A DNA stretch of 64,000 bases from Haliclona indistincta (taxonomy: Eukaryota; Porifera; Demospongiae; Haplosclerida; Chalinidae): contig OZ024785.1 in NCBI GenBank assembly GCA_964017065.1, positions 11,363,086 to 11,427,085 on the forward strand, given 5' to 3'. The position numbers were made by a program, and so were the translations under genes. The notes below the pieces were generated by a model. That model made no database searches. It worked only from the letters and a program-made list of their open reading frames with translations, and was not told where the DNA came from. This document shows, in pieces, positions 30,591-41,639 of the stretch. How positions within the stretch are numbered: position 1 is the first letter of the stretch; the number at the start of each line of letters is the position of its first letter.

Positions 30591-32674
30591 GAGTTGTTTT
30601 ATTATTGTTAATTATTGTTAATTTTTTCCCCAACATATACAGCACAATACTAGATTCAGCTGAGGTACCTTGTATTCATTTACTGTTTAAAAACAATTGC
30701 TTATTGAAAGAAATGACTAATTGGTGATGGCATGTCAAAGTTGCGTGTTTTTTTTTAAGTAAATGGTTCCTATTCAAAGAAGGAATGTCAGCTAACCATC
30801 TTGATAGTTGTCCTTATTTGTTACGATTCCTAAAACATTGTTGTCCCAGTAATAAATCTAGCTTATTGAAAATGTACCGTAAGAAAGCGTATTTTACCCA
30901 TCATTAATAAAGAACGACACATAGTCACAGCCTGATACAACACACAGTATTTGCATTGCTTATGGCAGTACTGTTGACTGAAGCTCAACTTGGTGAAGAG
31001 TTATCAAACGATGAAGCTTACTTAACACTCCAGAGCGATGAGACAACGAAACATGGAGAACATTTTGCAACATTCGATTTGGCAGCTCCTCACACTACGT
31101 TTGCTCTAGGGCTTCGCCATGTCTTTTCAGGATCAGTTCAGAATACACTAGACACCTTGTTAGAAATTCTGGATGACCTAGATGTAGTCTGTAAGGAGAT
31201 AGGTCAAGCAAGTGTTTCATCTTCTATTATTATGAAACTTAAAAATACGATGTCGGATCGGCATGCAGCTGAAAAGCTTTTTTCCCGTGTTCTTAGTGAT
31301 TAAAGAGCCAGTATTCTTCCTGATATTGTTGCTGGGTGGAAAGAAATGTCTCCAGCAGAGCAAGAACAGTTATCTCGTATGAACAACTTTTTTTGTGGAC
31401 AACATTTTCTTGTCGGGTTGGCTGAAGCAGCTGAAGAGACTATGAAGGCGTGGGAATCAACAATTGGAGAAGTGGACAGTTTTGGATCTAGGTGTTCCCG
31501 TACGCAAAACCTCATTAGAACTGTTTGTAAATCTTTTCATCATAGAGGATCTGAGCAAGCAGGCTGCTCAACCCATTTTCGGACGTACTTGAGACACAAA
31601 GGAGTAACAAAAGTGCCACTAGCATCATTCATTGGAAATCGATTTAATATTTTGTTTTATGATGCTGCAGGAGTTTCTATTTGAGGTCGTACATGCTCGA
31701 TTATCTGATGAATCACAATGGACATCTTAATCGTCTACTGCAGTCTGTTCTTAAGGACCTAAAATCGCCATTTCTTGTTGCAGGCTGCAAGGCTTTAGGC
31801 ATTGTTGTTAAACTTGTCACAGGCCCTTTCTGGAGATACTTGCAAACATCATCTATTCCGATTTTACAAATGAGCGAGGTATACACGAAAATAAGAGACA
31901 CATTTCAAAAATGGAGTGAAGATGCACAGCCAGTGCTAGACAACGAAGCTTTGCTGTTTTCGACCACTACTTCATTTCAAGATGATGTCATGGATTGTTT
32001 GTACAAACCAACAGAAAATGATGATTCTGTGCAAGAACTTCTCCAACTACTGTTCAAGAGTTTTGTGTTGACTATTGAACGGTTGCTGATCGATCATTTA
32101 CCTGGTGGAGAGTTCCATAGTGTTGATAATCCTACAGTGATATCAGAGACATTGTCTGTTCCCATAACCAATGTCAATCCAGAAAGGGACTTTGTCGTAC
32201 TTGACCGTATGTTATTGCAAAAACCCAATGCAAAGTATATTGCTCTAGAAGCAATGATTCTATTCACTCAAAATAAGACGTCAGAATGGCTGAGAAAGAA
32301 ACCCGCAGAAGAGAAAGAAAGGTTGTTGCAAGCGTTTGGAAAGTAACCAAGGTTCACAGAGAAAATTTTAAGAAAAGAAGAGAAGAAATTCAGACTAGAC
32401 GTTTAAAGTTGCTACAACAAAAAGCTCAAGAAATATCTAAGAGAGAGAGAGACCTGAAAGAGGAGGAGTTGACATTGAAGATACAGAAATATGGTCTATG
32501 GACTACTAAAGCTGAGGTAGAGCTAAAGTTAAGTGAGCTAAGGACCAAGAAAGCTAAAGCATCAGCGCTGAAGCCACATGTTAGCTTCAGAAAGAAGAGG
32601 TTGTTCCAGTTTTCACATAGCCACAAGCAACTGTCTGTTCAAGAACTCTCGGATAATCTCTGTAAGCTTCTGCT

Positions 32675-32715
32675 GCCTTCAATGCCCGAGGCTGACTGCC
32701 TCGGGCATTGAAGGC
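32675..32715. repeat. perfect 18-bp-arm hairpin
   Basis: GCCTTCAATGCCCGAGGC (32675-32692) is exactly inverted at 32698-32715, with loop tgact. It lies between the coiled coil and the Tudor-like end of the surrounding gene. Confidence 0.95.
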
Positions 32716-32762
32716 AAGATTGCAAGATTGCAAGATTGCAAGATTGCAAGATTGCAAGATCC
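32712..32762 (+). repeat. octamer tandem repeat (gcaagatt)n
   Basis: Five to six copies of gcaagatt directly after the hairpin. Eight-base units shift frame with each copy. Confidence 0.9.
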
Positions 32763-32999
32763 AGAGCTATTATTGTACAGACGTATTAATCATAGATTCA
32801 ACTGTGATGGCGTGATGGCAAGGTACAAGGGGACGGTATTGTCCTATGATGAATCTACTAGAGAATACAGGATTGCATATGATAATGAAGATGAAATATT
32901 TTCTTTTCCTTTGCTAGAAGACTTAGAAAATAATGATCTGCAATTTTATTAACTGATTGTTGTTACACCCTTAAAAATACAGAAAGAAACAGGGTCAAA

Positions 33000-33760
33000 T
33001 TGAGAACTGAGTGCAGTACAGTATTATGCAGTATTATACAGTACTGTTGTGCCGTGATACCGTATAATATCATTTAAGCGTAAATAGGAGAAAAATTGTG
33101 CTTGTCACAAACTTGTTTTTGAAGAAAGCGAGCGTATGCGGTGAACGAATGCAAGCAAAGTATATATTAGTCTTCTCAGAAAAGAATAGAGAATTCAGTG
33201 GTGAGCCAATTGTTCGAGTTCAGTGAGATTACAAAATTCCTCCGGAGTCGCTACTACTGTATATTCACTCCATTCCCACTAGCTTGTTGAGTTGCAGGGG
33301 TGGTGTGCTAACGTAGAGCAGAAGGTAATGGTAACTAGTCTATGTAGCCTCTTACCTCTGCTGGGATTTAGTATAAGACCCAGTTGTCTGACAACTGTGA
33401 CAAGGACACCCAAATAGTGGTCCTTCAACAAGAGGTGAGCTCAGTAATGACTGCAGTCATTGCCCTTCAGCTTGCAGAGAAAACTAAGCTATTGGATAGC
33501 AGACCTCTCAACTCTCACGATTCTATCGTGAGACTCACGATATCGGTCCTGATCTCACGGTTTCTCACGATAAGCAAGCGCTTGGAAAGAAGGCGGGTTG
33601 TTACCGCCCTTTAATTCATATTAAGGTGGCGGGTGCATAATTATAATAACGAATTATTCATAGTGAATTTGTAGTATAATAATACGTGACCGGCCGGAAG
33701 CGCGCACGCGCCGCGTATTAAAGTAAACTAGATGATGGCTAGGACGATAAAAATACACAA
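33000..33760. other. no convincing gene
   Basis: AT-rich, with small inverted repeats (ctcacgat/atcgtgag at 33514-33532) and a GC-rich ccggccggaagcgcgc patch near 33692. A short ORF at 33384 has no recognisable domain. Confidence 0.5.
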
Positions 33761-33969
33761 CCTATTGTGACGTCTAGTTTCCATATACTTAGATAGTATT
33801 CGGCTGGGTCCTTTAGCTCCGCCCCATCCGTAAAACTATGCATTCTTTTCGCCTAAGTTGGTCTACCTATTGTGACGTCTAGTTTCCATATACTTAGATA
33901 GTATTCGGCTGGGTCCTTTAGCTCCGCCCCATCCGTAAAACTATGCATTCTTTTCGCCTAAGTCGGTCT
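33761..33969 (+). repeat. 105-bp tandem duplication
   Basis: Unit starting cctattgtgacgtctagttt at 33761 and again at 33866; copies are almost identical. Confidence 0.95.
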
Positions 33970-34294
33970 CTTTGCTCTGTAGCGCTCTGGAGAAGGCTCG
34001 TGATCGTGCCCACTGACTGGTTACTGGCCCCACGAGCTGAATTACTGGTAATCCATGCATAGTTCTGAAGCTGACTGCCAGGCAAAGCTCCACAACGATT
34101 ATTTCTCCTGTATAACGAAGCTCGTGAAAATGAGACGTCACAGAAGGCCAGTCACCTTGCAAGAGGCGAACAGCGCACTAAATGCTGTTCTTTACATTCT
34201 AGACTGCTGTTCTTTACATTCATGCCATTATATTTTATAATCCTATTTTTTATAAATTAGCATTCCTGGAAATGGTTTATATATTACCGTTGTC

Positions 34295-35013
34295 AGAATG
34301 TAAGTCGTACTCCTCCTACTAGTCAACCAAAGAGGCCCAGGCAGGAAAAACAGCTTCAGCAGGCTCACTTTTGTTTACCAGTCCATGCTGATGATGAAAC
34401 TTCGTTTCGCAGGAATCTAGATCTACTAAAGGATGAGTTGAAACGAGGCAAGCCTCGACTAGAAGTCACTAAAGACTTGATGAGAGGACATTTTCCAACA
34501 GGGATGGAGTAATTACTATAGTGCATGCTGTCTTTAATTATTGATATGCAGGTGGGATGCCTTTGTAACACAGAACGAATCCCTGGAACAATATTTGTCA
34601 ATGTACCCTGTTTTAAAGAAATCTGCTTTTGTACGTAATTTTTAGTCGAATTATAGCTTGTGTACTGAAAAATGGTTTTTGTACAGATTGCCCAAGATTT
34701 TGCACTGGTGTGTAAAAACGCAAACATCCGGGAGGAATTTGAGGACAACTTCGAAAATTGGTGCAAAGCTGTGATAACATATTCCAAAAAGGTCAATACA
34801 ACAGCACTACAGGATGAAATTAGAGGCTTTTCAGATGAGAGTGATGGTGGTAGGCATGAATAGATTCATGTATAAGGACGTTGAACAGTGATTATACTTT
34901 TTACTAGATGGCTGTGGGCTGGTAGCGATGAGGTGCCTTGCACTGCTCATCAATCCAAGGACCAAGCACAAAGACGGTGCAATCCCAAATATTCTGAAGC
35001 CAGTTCCCGTAAG
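34295..35013 (+). CDS. SAMD3-like multi-exon gene fragment
   Basis: Four exon-like blocks on the plus strand. Block 1 (about 34295-34510): DDETSFRRNLDLLKDELKRG, LEVTKDLMRGHFPTG. Block 2 (after TATGCAG near 34551 to a GTACGT donor near 34630): WDAFVTQNESLEQYLSMYPV. Block 3 (34686-34848): IAQDFALVCKNANIREEFED, ending at a GTAGGC donor. Block 4 (34909 to about 35010): GLVAMRCLALLINPRTKHKD. The E-x-x-x-L...K..L.KTF......R and YP.L motifs match the C-terminal half of SAMD3-like proteins. The stop at 34508 may lie in an intron. Possibly complementary to the N-terminal-type fragment at 4532. Confidence 0.5.
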
Positions 35014-35559
35014 TCATGATTTTATTGTCTCAAATTTGTAGCTTCAACGTATTCATTTCACGGCTTGATGATGAACTTTGTGCATGAGGCAGTGTAATGT
35101 CACAAATGCATGTTTGCGAGCATGCACATATGAACAGATAAGCAGCTGCCTATGCATTTCTTAAAATAGTTTTAGCCTCCATTTTTTATTTAGAAAGTGA
35201 TTTTGTGGTATCCAATTTTACAGATTTGTGATTATTGTATATATTAAACTTTCTGGACTGACCATCTCAAAGAAGATGGTATGCATAGCTCTGGGGTTGA
35301 GAAAATTTATTTGTGTATTTGCGTTTATGTAAGATCTCTCAATAAAAATGGTATAACAGCTTGATGTTGTGAGCAATTATCCTCCACTAATAACTTGTTT
35401 ATGCTAGTCTGTTGGCAAGAGGGCATGTTATGCGCATAGTTCGGAAATTCGGATGGTGGCTATTCCCTACCCACGGGGAAAGTGTCTTCGAAGGAAGGGA
35501 TTATTACATTGATTTTCTTCATAGCTATGCCATCACATCACACAACATTGCTAATGGCA

Positions 35560-35832
35560 GCCATTATGCTTGTAAAGATGAGTAGGCAATGAATATCCTA
35601 TTGGCTGATTACCAAAGACTAGATAGAGACCTGTGCGAAATACCTGTCATTGCTGCTTGTTGTACTCATTATTGGTCAATTTGCTGCTCTACTTGATGGT
35701 ACTCCACTAACCAGTGGACATCGTCAATCAAGTCAACGCCAGCGGACAAAGATGGCCATCGACTTCATGGAGAATCCAATCTGTAGGGACACATTCTTGA
35801 TACTCCATGGTATTGGTAAGAGAAAGCAATAA
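35560..35832 (+). pseudogene. transposon ORF fragment (pre-integrase-like region)
   Basis: A frame with one stop reads SHYACKDE, MNILLADYQRLDRDL, then VLIIGQFAALLDGTPLTSGH, RTKMAIDFMENPICRDTF, LILHGIGKRK. The K/R-x-R-x...C...F..LHGI sentence is frequent in uncharacterised integrase-like ORFs of invertebrates. Downstream catalytic part is missing. The gap 35020-35560 shows no gene. Confidence 0.4.
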
Positions 35833-35834
35833 AC

Positions 35835-36170
35835 ATTAGTTCGCAAAAATTAATTTGAATACATTTTTAAGACTGGCAACTGCACTTCTCCTAAACCCAA
35901 AACTAAATAAAAAACCTAATCCAGTACAGTATGTAGTGGGAAACCTATTGATTGAACTGATTATGTCTTTGGATGACCATGATTCAAACTTATTATTATA
36001 AACTTACAAATAAATTAAAATATATTATAAACTATTATACAAATAACTTCACATTAGAGTCGTCAGCAAAACCAAATTTGTTGACTTACAAATAAATTAT
36101 TATGTCACAAAATAGAAGAGTGACATATTCATGATGGCATTTGTCACATAAAATTATGTCACTTTAATAC
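35835..36170. other. no gene seen
   Basis: AT-rich with repeated acttacaaataaatta and tatgtcac words. No coding signal. Confidence 0.5.
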
Positions 36171-36177
36171 CAGGTCA

Positions 36178-37065
36178 TGTCTGAAGCAGAGTTGAGCTCA
36201 AGTGACTCGGAAAATGTATTTCCTAAGGTGATTTTAATTAACAAAGTACATGTATATAGTATTTGCCTGCACCACAGGTTGAGCTGTACAGAACAGCCCA
36301 ATTATTGACAACAGGTATTTGCAGCTACATGTACATGCAGAACGCAATAATGTATTGTTAATTTTGTAGAAGACAAATGTGTATTGAAACTGAAGAACAC
36401 AGAGAGCAAAAATAATTGGAAAGCTTGCTACCCGTTCCATATAGTGTGTTGTAACTATTAATGTGCATTCATGCCATACATGTCACACTTCATTCCACAT
36501 ATGCAGCTAAGGACACTCCACCAAATGACATTCTGATTGCAGAATTCAGTGGGAATGCCGACTATGTTGACATGGACAATTTATTTGCTCCAAGAGAGTC
36601 AAGGAGGGAGATGTGGGTTAGAAATTTTCCAAGATTAGAAATGCCAAGTGATGAGTCAGCTAAATCCATGTATAATCTCTCTTGATGCACATAAAGTGTA
36701 TGCATGTTTTATATTTATATTCCACAAATACACATAGAAAAATCCAGATTACATTGCTCAATTGTTCAGAGAATCGGCATTGCACAGGAGATTGTCATAA
36801 GGAGCTTATCCACACTTTGTCGACAATTCCACTGTCATCACAAACCGGACGGACCCCCGGTTTGATCGCCTATGGAAGATACGTCCAGAACAAGACCATA
36901 TTCAGGAACAGTGCATACTACATGCCCAATTGCCACTAATCGATGGGCGAAGCCATGATCAAGTTCAAATGGAGGAGCTCAATGAAATAACATGAAACCA
37001 ACAAAACAGGTTTCAAAGTTTGGGTAAGGCCATATACAACAGTTTCAGGATTTCTTGCAAATTTC
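36178..37065 (+). pseudogene. second, diverged piggyBac remnant
   Basis: A possible first exon starts at ATG 36178 (MSEAELSSSDSENVFPK, acidic like piggyBac N-termini) and ends at a GTGATT donor. From about 36810 the homology is clearer: a RLWKIRPEQDHIQEQC segment (compare RLQKVQPVIDSVRTQC in the intact copy), then in another frame EAMIKFKWRSSMK and TGFKVWVRPYTTVSGFLA. This covers the first catalytic Asp region (the D of DEAM is changed) and the K-R-G-F-K-V-W motif. Stops and at least two frameshifts. It differs from the 56430 element, so two piggyBac lineages are present. Confidence 0.7.
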
Positions 37066-37096
37066 AGGTGTGGCAAATGACGTCATTGCCACACCT
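37066..37096. promoter_or_regulatory. 31-nt near-palindrome centred on a CRE-like TGACGTCA
   Basis: aggtgtggca and tgccacacct flank atgacgtcat, with one extra A on the left. TGACGTCA is the consensus CREB/ATF site. Whether it regulates anything here is unknown. Confidence 0.45.
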
Positions 37097-37638
37097 CTCT
37101 TTTCCTCATCGTCTTCTATCTCAGACTGTTGTCAATCAGAGCCTTTTCTCTAACTTACACAATGGGTAGCAGCCTTATGGGTTGGGAGTAGAGATGCGAC
37201 TCCATTTTGGCATGGTGACGAGAAGAATCATGAGTTTAGTTAAGTTGGTTGCGACGAAATCCTCATTCTACAAAGTCCACTTTACATCTCCCATAATCTC
37301 AGCGCAAGGTTTCATGTTTGGCATTTTCAAAGTCATCTCTTGTTCGCTACCGACGGTTTTCAGTCAACAGGCTTAAACTGAAAATCAGTCACAGTACAGT
37401 TGCTGCTGTCAATCAGACAACTGCAATAACATGGTATTTATCAGTAATACATTACCTTAGCAATTAAGATATTGGAAATGATTCCGATACCTTGCTTCTC
37501 TCACACCCTCCAGCTTGGGGTAGAATAGGTATTGAAACTCCCTGTAATGGTTAAAGCAGTAGACCGTTGCAAGCAAATTGTCACTCACTTTCAACAAAGA
37601 AGAAGAAACCCAACTTGAGCAATCACTTAACTACTAAC

Positions 37639-38146
37639 ATGCCAAGTGGTAGAGGGCGTAAAAGAGGAACATCTCCCCGTGTATGTAAACAAAAGCAACC
37701 AGGATCTACAAGAATTGCATTGAGTACTGCTAGCACCTCTCCCAACTCTAGCAGCTTTAATGGGCACTGGCCCTGGTTCTTCTAACTGCTACTCTTCTCC
37801 AACGGCTTTAATGGGCACTGGCCCTGCCTCTTCACCTAGTATGCATGCTTCACCGATCCAATGTATCCACCATATGTAATGCAGCCTCAATACAGTGGTC
37901 ACCCCCTACTTACCCATTGTACTCTAATTATCCATCATTCTATCCCACTTCTCTTTTTCCACCACAATCTTCTCTTCACAGCAGCACCAGCTGGCTGCAT
38001 CCTCTTTTGTCCTTTGTTTTATTTCTGGTATATAAGTACTTGTACGGGAAGAATTTACAGCCACCTGCTGACCTGTGCATCAGAACTCAAGACTGGAGGG
38101 AATTCATTGACTGTTCTGTTTCATCATTGTATCTTACTATCTTATG
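37639..38146 (+). pseudogene. Pro/Tyr-rich transposon ORF remnant
   Basis: First MPSGRGRKRGTSPRVCKQ with an S/T-rich tail, containing a repeated cttctaatgggcactgg-type unit (about 37755 and 37803). Later a frame reads PPTYPLYSNYPSFYPTSLF and ends KNLQPPADLCIRTQDWREF. The last segment resembles the G-N-I..C.GC...P.DLC+.....R-E-F stretch that precedes the nuclease-like part in several invertebrate transposon ORFs. Its CxxC is missing. Confidence 0.35.
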
Positions 38147-38459
38147 ATAAGACCATTCGGTCTTGGCATGTGTGAGCTTGCTACATTGTTTTTGAAATTT
38201 TACTTATTATTGTGTACTCTATAATAAGAATCAGTACTGTTGTTTTGTTTTGAGTCAATTGGGATAATGTCTTTATCCGCCTGCATCTGCTTCTAGTCCT
38301 AACAGCTTATGGATATTGTGTACTATTATACAGAGGTGATTCCCAGTCAGAAGATGATATTGATATTTTTCATTCACTTACTTCATACCAACCTCGTAAA
38401 GTAGAAGATAAGGAAGAGGATGAAGGTGTAGCTACAGAAGATGAAGCTACAGAAGATGA

Positions 38460-39040
38460 TTTGTGGAAGGAAGTAGCAATCCACAGCCAGATCCGGTGTA
38501 TTCCTCTAATGCAGAAGAAGCAGACACAATGATATGGCTTCATGCATCAAAAACACAACTACACAATATATTAGTTTTACCACCTGATACGGAAGTGTAT
38601 ATGATAGGCTTGCCCCTACAGTGTTCCCATAGCATATCATATCATAGTCCAGATAAGCAAAATAGGCTCACATGAATTAAAGCTATTATGCACCAAGACA
38701 TTGATTCAAGCCCTTGCTAATGATCCTGACCTCGCAAACATCCCTACAAATACACAAGCTACAGTTTTACGAGCCCTCTTTGTTATCACAGGTTGTGATT
38801 ACATTTTTTTAGTGGAATAGGCATTTTAAGACACTTCTTTCAACATGCACACTTTATTACGGGAGAGTCACACTATACAACAGGAACACTAGCATAAACT
38901 CACATTGATGGAGACTATACTCGCTTTTCTCCGTCTTATTGGAACAGTTTTTTTTAGGAAACACACATCAGCTTTTGATAGTGAACACCCGTGAGATTGA
39001 CAAGTGAGATTGCTTTTTAGACAGTTATCTTGTGGACAAG
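38460..39040 (+). pseudogene. second FEN/PIN-like transposon protein fragment
   Basis: Pieces read SSNAEEADTMIWLHASKT, LPPDTEVYMIGLPLQ, then in another frame SKIGSHELKLLCTKTLIQAL, ANDPDLANIPTNTQ, LFVITGCDYIF, and later HFFQHAHF with decayed DGDYTR. The EEADT, PDTEVY and GCDY...G.G order parallels the gene at 6083 and FEN1/XPG nucleases, but the two window copies are strongly diverged and belong to different families. Frameshifts at about 38650 and 38810. Confidence 0.55.
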
Positions 39041-39287
39041 AGCGAGAATGGTAGGATTTGAATTATCACACAGATTGTCGAGATTGTGCGTTTTTGATGC
39101 CCGGTGCCTAGTTCACGTATAGTAATAGTAATGAAAATTTGGTGGAAATAATTTTTGGAAAAAGCTTACCAATTCGCTAAATTTTCTCCTACCAAAATTA
39201 CCCGCTATACAGTATTGCCTTGTTTTATTTTGTTACCTGTAGCCTGAAATACTCACTGATGTCATCACGGACTGTTGCATGGCCGTC

Positions 39288-39410
39288 AAAAAAAATTTTT
39301 TTGATGGTCATGCAAAGGCCATGGTATCAACAATAGGCAACTTGATTAGGTCACTCTGCCTTTGCCAGACACACCGTGAAAACATCGCAATGTAAGTCAA
39401 AGAATGGAGT
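39288..39410 (+). other. coding-like remnant
   Basis: A frame reads DGHAKAMVSTIGNLIRSLCL, CQTHRENIAM. It looks like a transposon protein fragment; family not recognised. Confidence 0.25.
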
Positions 39411-39654
39411 GCACAATATTGAAAACGTATTGCTAAACACTACTGCATAGAAATTTACCAAGTAGTGTTACCGACGGTTACAATGTTGATGTTCAGATGA
39501 AGCGACAGCTAGAAGATAAATTGGTGCCACTAAGAGTAAGAGTTCTGTGATGTCAATGTACAAAATTTACTGTTGTACTTCTATTAGGGATTTCAAGATG
39601 TTAATTAGCTTTAATGTTGTCAATAGTATTAATTTCGAAGAGATTGTAGATTAA

Positions 39655-39760
39655 AGCAAATTATTGGCTGGGTACAATGTGATCGATGTCAGTCTTGGCA
39701 TCACAGTGTCTGCAATAGGATAAAATCAAGTGAGGATGAATTCATTTGTTGCTAGTCTAA
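39655..39760 (+). other. partial PHD-finger-like zinc motif
   Basis: The frame reads IIGWVQCDRCQSWHHSVC then a spacer and EFICC. This is the second half of a PHD finger (W-x-x-C-D-x-C-x-x-W-x-H-x-x-C ... C-x-C). The first two Cys pairs are not found upstream, so it is truncated. PHD fingers occur both in host chromatin proteins and at the ends of transposon ORFs. Confidence 0.4.
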
Positions 39761-39829
39761 TCAAAAGTAATTAGTACTAGATACGATATAATATAATAGT
39801 TAAGAGTAATCAAAGGAGGTCAACGGTAC

Positions 39830-40135
39830 CGAAACTACATCCTATGCATAAACGATGTAAAAATCCGGTATCCAAGGTGATACTGCTAGGAGGATACAAG
39901 CAACTGGCAACTATGTAGCATGCCGATGCCGTGGACGACACACCATCCAAGAAAGCAGAGACAGGCAAAATGGGCCGACGCTGCTCTACTGCAGCATTGC
40001 TGGCGATGGCCGGCTCACCCTGGCCCCAGTTCAAGAGACGGCAACGTAGATCTAACTGAGGTAAGCCTACCAACAAAGCTCAAGAGAGACCTAACGTCTA
40101 AATGTGGGGAGGAGAGGAGGAAGCTGAAATGCTAA
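39830..40135. other. GC-richer patch with ORFs on both strands
   Basis: Plus frame 39920-40135 is Trp/Pro/Arg-rich and ends in a Lys-rich tail; minus frame 39810-40076 is Ala/Leu-rich (LPQLDLRCRLLNWGQGEPAI). Neither is recognised. It may be the edge of an undefined gene. Confidence 0.25.
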
Positions 40136-40412
40136 ACTATTCTTCATAATTATTATACTGATAGTATTATCACAACTGTATCTAAAGCTAATCGTGCATT
40201 CTCTAGCTGTCATCGAATCATCATACACGGCAAACATCCAATAACCAAGTTAATTGTTGAGACGATTTGTGACAAGAGCTTGTGGATTACTTCGACCTAA
40301 AGTTTTTAGTGAATCTGATTGGTTGATATTTTTGGTGCAATGTGCCATCTGCAAATTTGACTAAACCCCTATATAAAGGACAGCTAATCCAAAAAAATTA
40401 TACAAAATCGAA

Positions 40413-40613
40413 ATGTCGGATGCGGACACGGGCGAAGACGCAATTTTAGATTGAGAAGTGGGTACAGGCCCTGCACGGTACGAGCAAAACAGGCAGCAAG
40501 ATCAAGAGCAGAAAGAGCTCGAGCAGCACGAGGTGCAGCAGCCTGAGCTCGAGATAAAGCAGCTAGCTGAGAAAGAAGCTAGTCTAAAAAGGCAGTTGAG
40601 AGACCTTGCCTAA
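40413..40613 (+). pseudogene. Glu/Gln-rich coiled-coil ORF with an internal stop
   Basis: ATG at 40413 starts MSDADTGEDAILD, then TGA, then YEQNRQQDQEQKELEQHE and a heptad-like KQLAEKEASLKRQLRDLA ending at 40611. Similar short, acidic-start, coiled-coil ORFs occur at 44895 and 60762. Possibly the ORF1 of a retroelement family. Confidence 0.45.
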
Positions 40614-40779
40614 CTAATAAATAATTCCTAAATTAATAATTGTATTATTTTACTATTATTATATTATTTATGCACCTTCACTTTAAGAAGGAGCTTCGAC
40701 CAGAATCGACCTTTCCCAAATCAGGGACTAATAGGCCAAATTTGATATGCTTATTATACCCTCAGAAGTAGAGAAAGAA

Positions 40780-40990
40780 AACAAGAGTAGTGAAGAAACT
40801 ACTGATATTACCACTACAGACAAGCTAGCCTATGCAGTGTTGATTGTGAAGGAAGCTATGAGACATGGAGGTTCAGGGTAGCTCGAATATGACAAGCTTT
40901 TTCGCCAACAAGCAGCAATCGACCCAACCTTGCCTTGGAACTCCATTCATGCGATCCTACAGGCAACCAAAATCCTAGGACCACCAGCAT
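40780..40990 (+). pseudogene. retroelement gag-like fragment
   Basis: The frame reads KLAYAVLIVKEAMRHGGSG, stop, LEYDKLFRQQAAIDPTLPW. The W/L-x-Y-D-x-x-F-R-x-x-A-A-x-x-P-x-x-x-W motif is common in the gag-like ORFs of invertebrate YR retroelements. The stop replaces the family Trp (TAG for TGG). Confidence 0.45.
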
Positions 40991-41149
40991 GGAGCAATTA
41001 AGTGCAGCACCGAAACATTCGCTGCACAAGGCTATTACTATCCCTTTACCTTTGAAAATGGAAAGTAAAGAGACAAGTCAAACATCATCCATTGCACAAA
41101 ACGTTTTGCAGATAGCTCAGGGCCCCATCTACAGATATGGGAGAAGAAT

Positions 41150-41495
41150 ATGACTGACGACATAGTAGATGAAATATATCATGACTGCCTTTCAAACATC
41201 ACACTATTCAATGCTTTCTCGCACAGAATTGTCTGTCTCGATTCAACACACAAAACTAACCACTACCGCTTCAAACTGCTCATATTAGTTGTTAGAGATG
41301 AGTTCCACAATGGTAGGCTAAATGCAGTTGCTATACAATGTGCATATGCAAGTGTTGTTTATTGTAGGTGTGCCAGTTGCATGGGCAATATCTGACAGGG
41401 AAGATGCACACAATTGAAGCATACTGGACTGCAGTGAAAACCAAGTGTCCTGAAGCAGTTGTTTCTAACTTAATGACAGATGACGGTAAAGTTCC
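41150..41495 (+). pseudogene. MULE/SWIM-type transposase fragment
   Basis: The frame reads SHRIVCLDSTHKTNHYRFKL, LILVVRDEFHN; then a 55-bp GT...AG intron (41313-41367) and GVPVAWAISDREDAH, and after a one-base insertion IEAYWTAVKTKCPEAVV, LMTDD. D-x-T-H-x-T and the later M-T/S-D-D are catalytic-Asp motifs of the MULE family found in SWIM zinc-finger proteins. The rest is missing; Harbinger sequence follows 150 bp later. Confidence 0.7.
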
Positions 41496-41639
41496 TTTCG
41501 TCCCTATCATAGAGTGATTTGCCTCTCACACCAACCAACGCTTGGTAACCTCAGCGCTTTATTCCGCCTGCCATTTTAACAGCTGACCTAGTAAATGTGT
41601 ACTGATCTCCTAACATGGAAGTGGGCGGGTTGTGGTTTG

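Larger units (their letters stand above)
30956..32949 (+). pseudogene. multi-copy transposon-type protein with coiled coil and Tudor-like end
   Basis: Nearly continuous homology over 2 kb in four pieces. Piece 1 (30956-31301): LQSDETTKHGEHFATFDL, then MSDRHAAEKLF. Piece 2 (31303-31680): MNNFFCGQHFLVGLAEAA, EQAGCSTHFRTYL, FIGNRFNILFYDAAGV. Piece 3 (31684-32343): GCKALGIVVKLVTGPFWR, IDHLPGGEFHSVD, LEAMILFTQNKTS. Piece 4 after a frameshift near 32340: a Lys/Glu coiled coil with GLWTTKAEVELKLSEL and HVSFRKK, then (after a hairpin/octamer insertion) INHRFNCDGVMARYKGTVL, YDNEDEIFSFPLLED, a Tudor/chromo-barrel-like C-terminus. Stops at 31301 and 31681 and the frameshift break it. I know this arrangement from uncharacterised multi-copy proteins in corals and fish; catalytic class is unknown. 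Confidence 0.7.

Noticed and set aside
33941..34240. Overlapping ORFs on both strands after the 105-bp duplication
   Set aside because: Neither has a recognised motif or splice context; cannot choose a strand.
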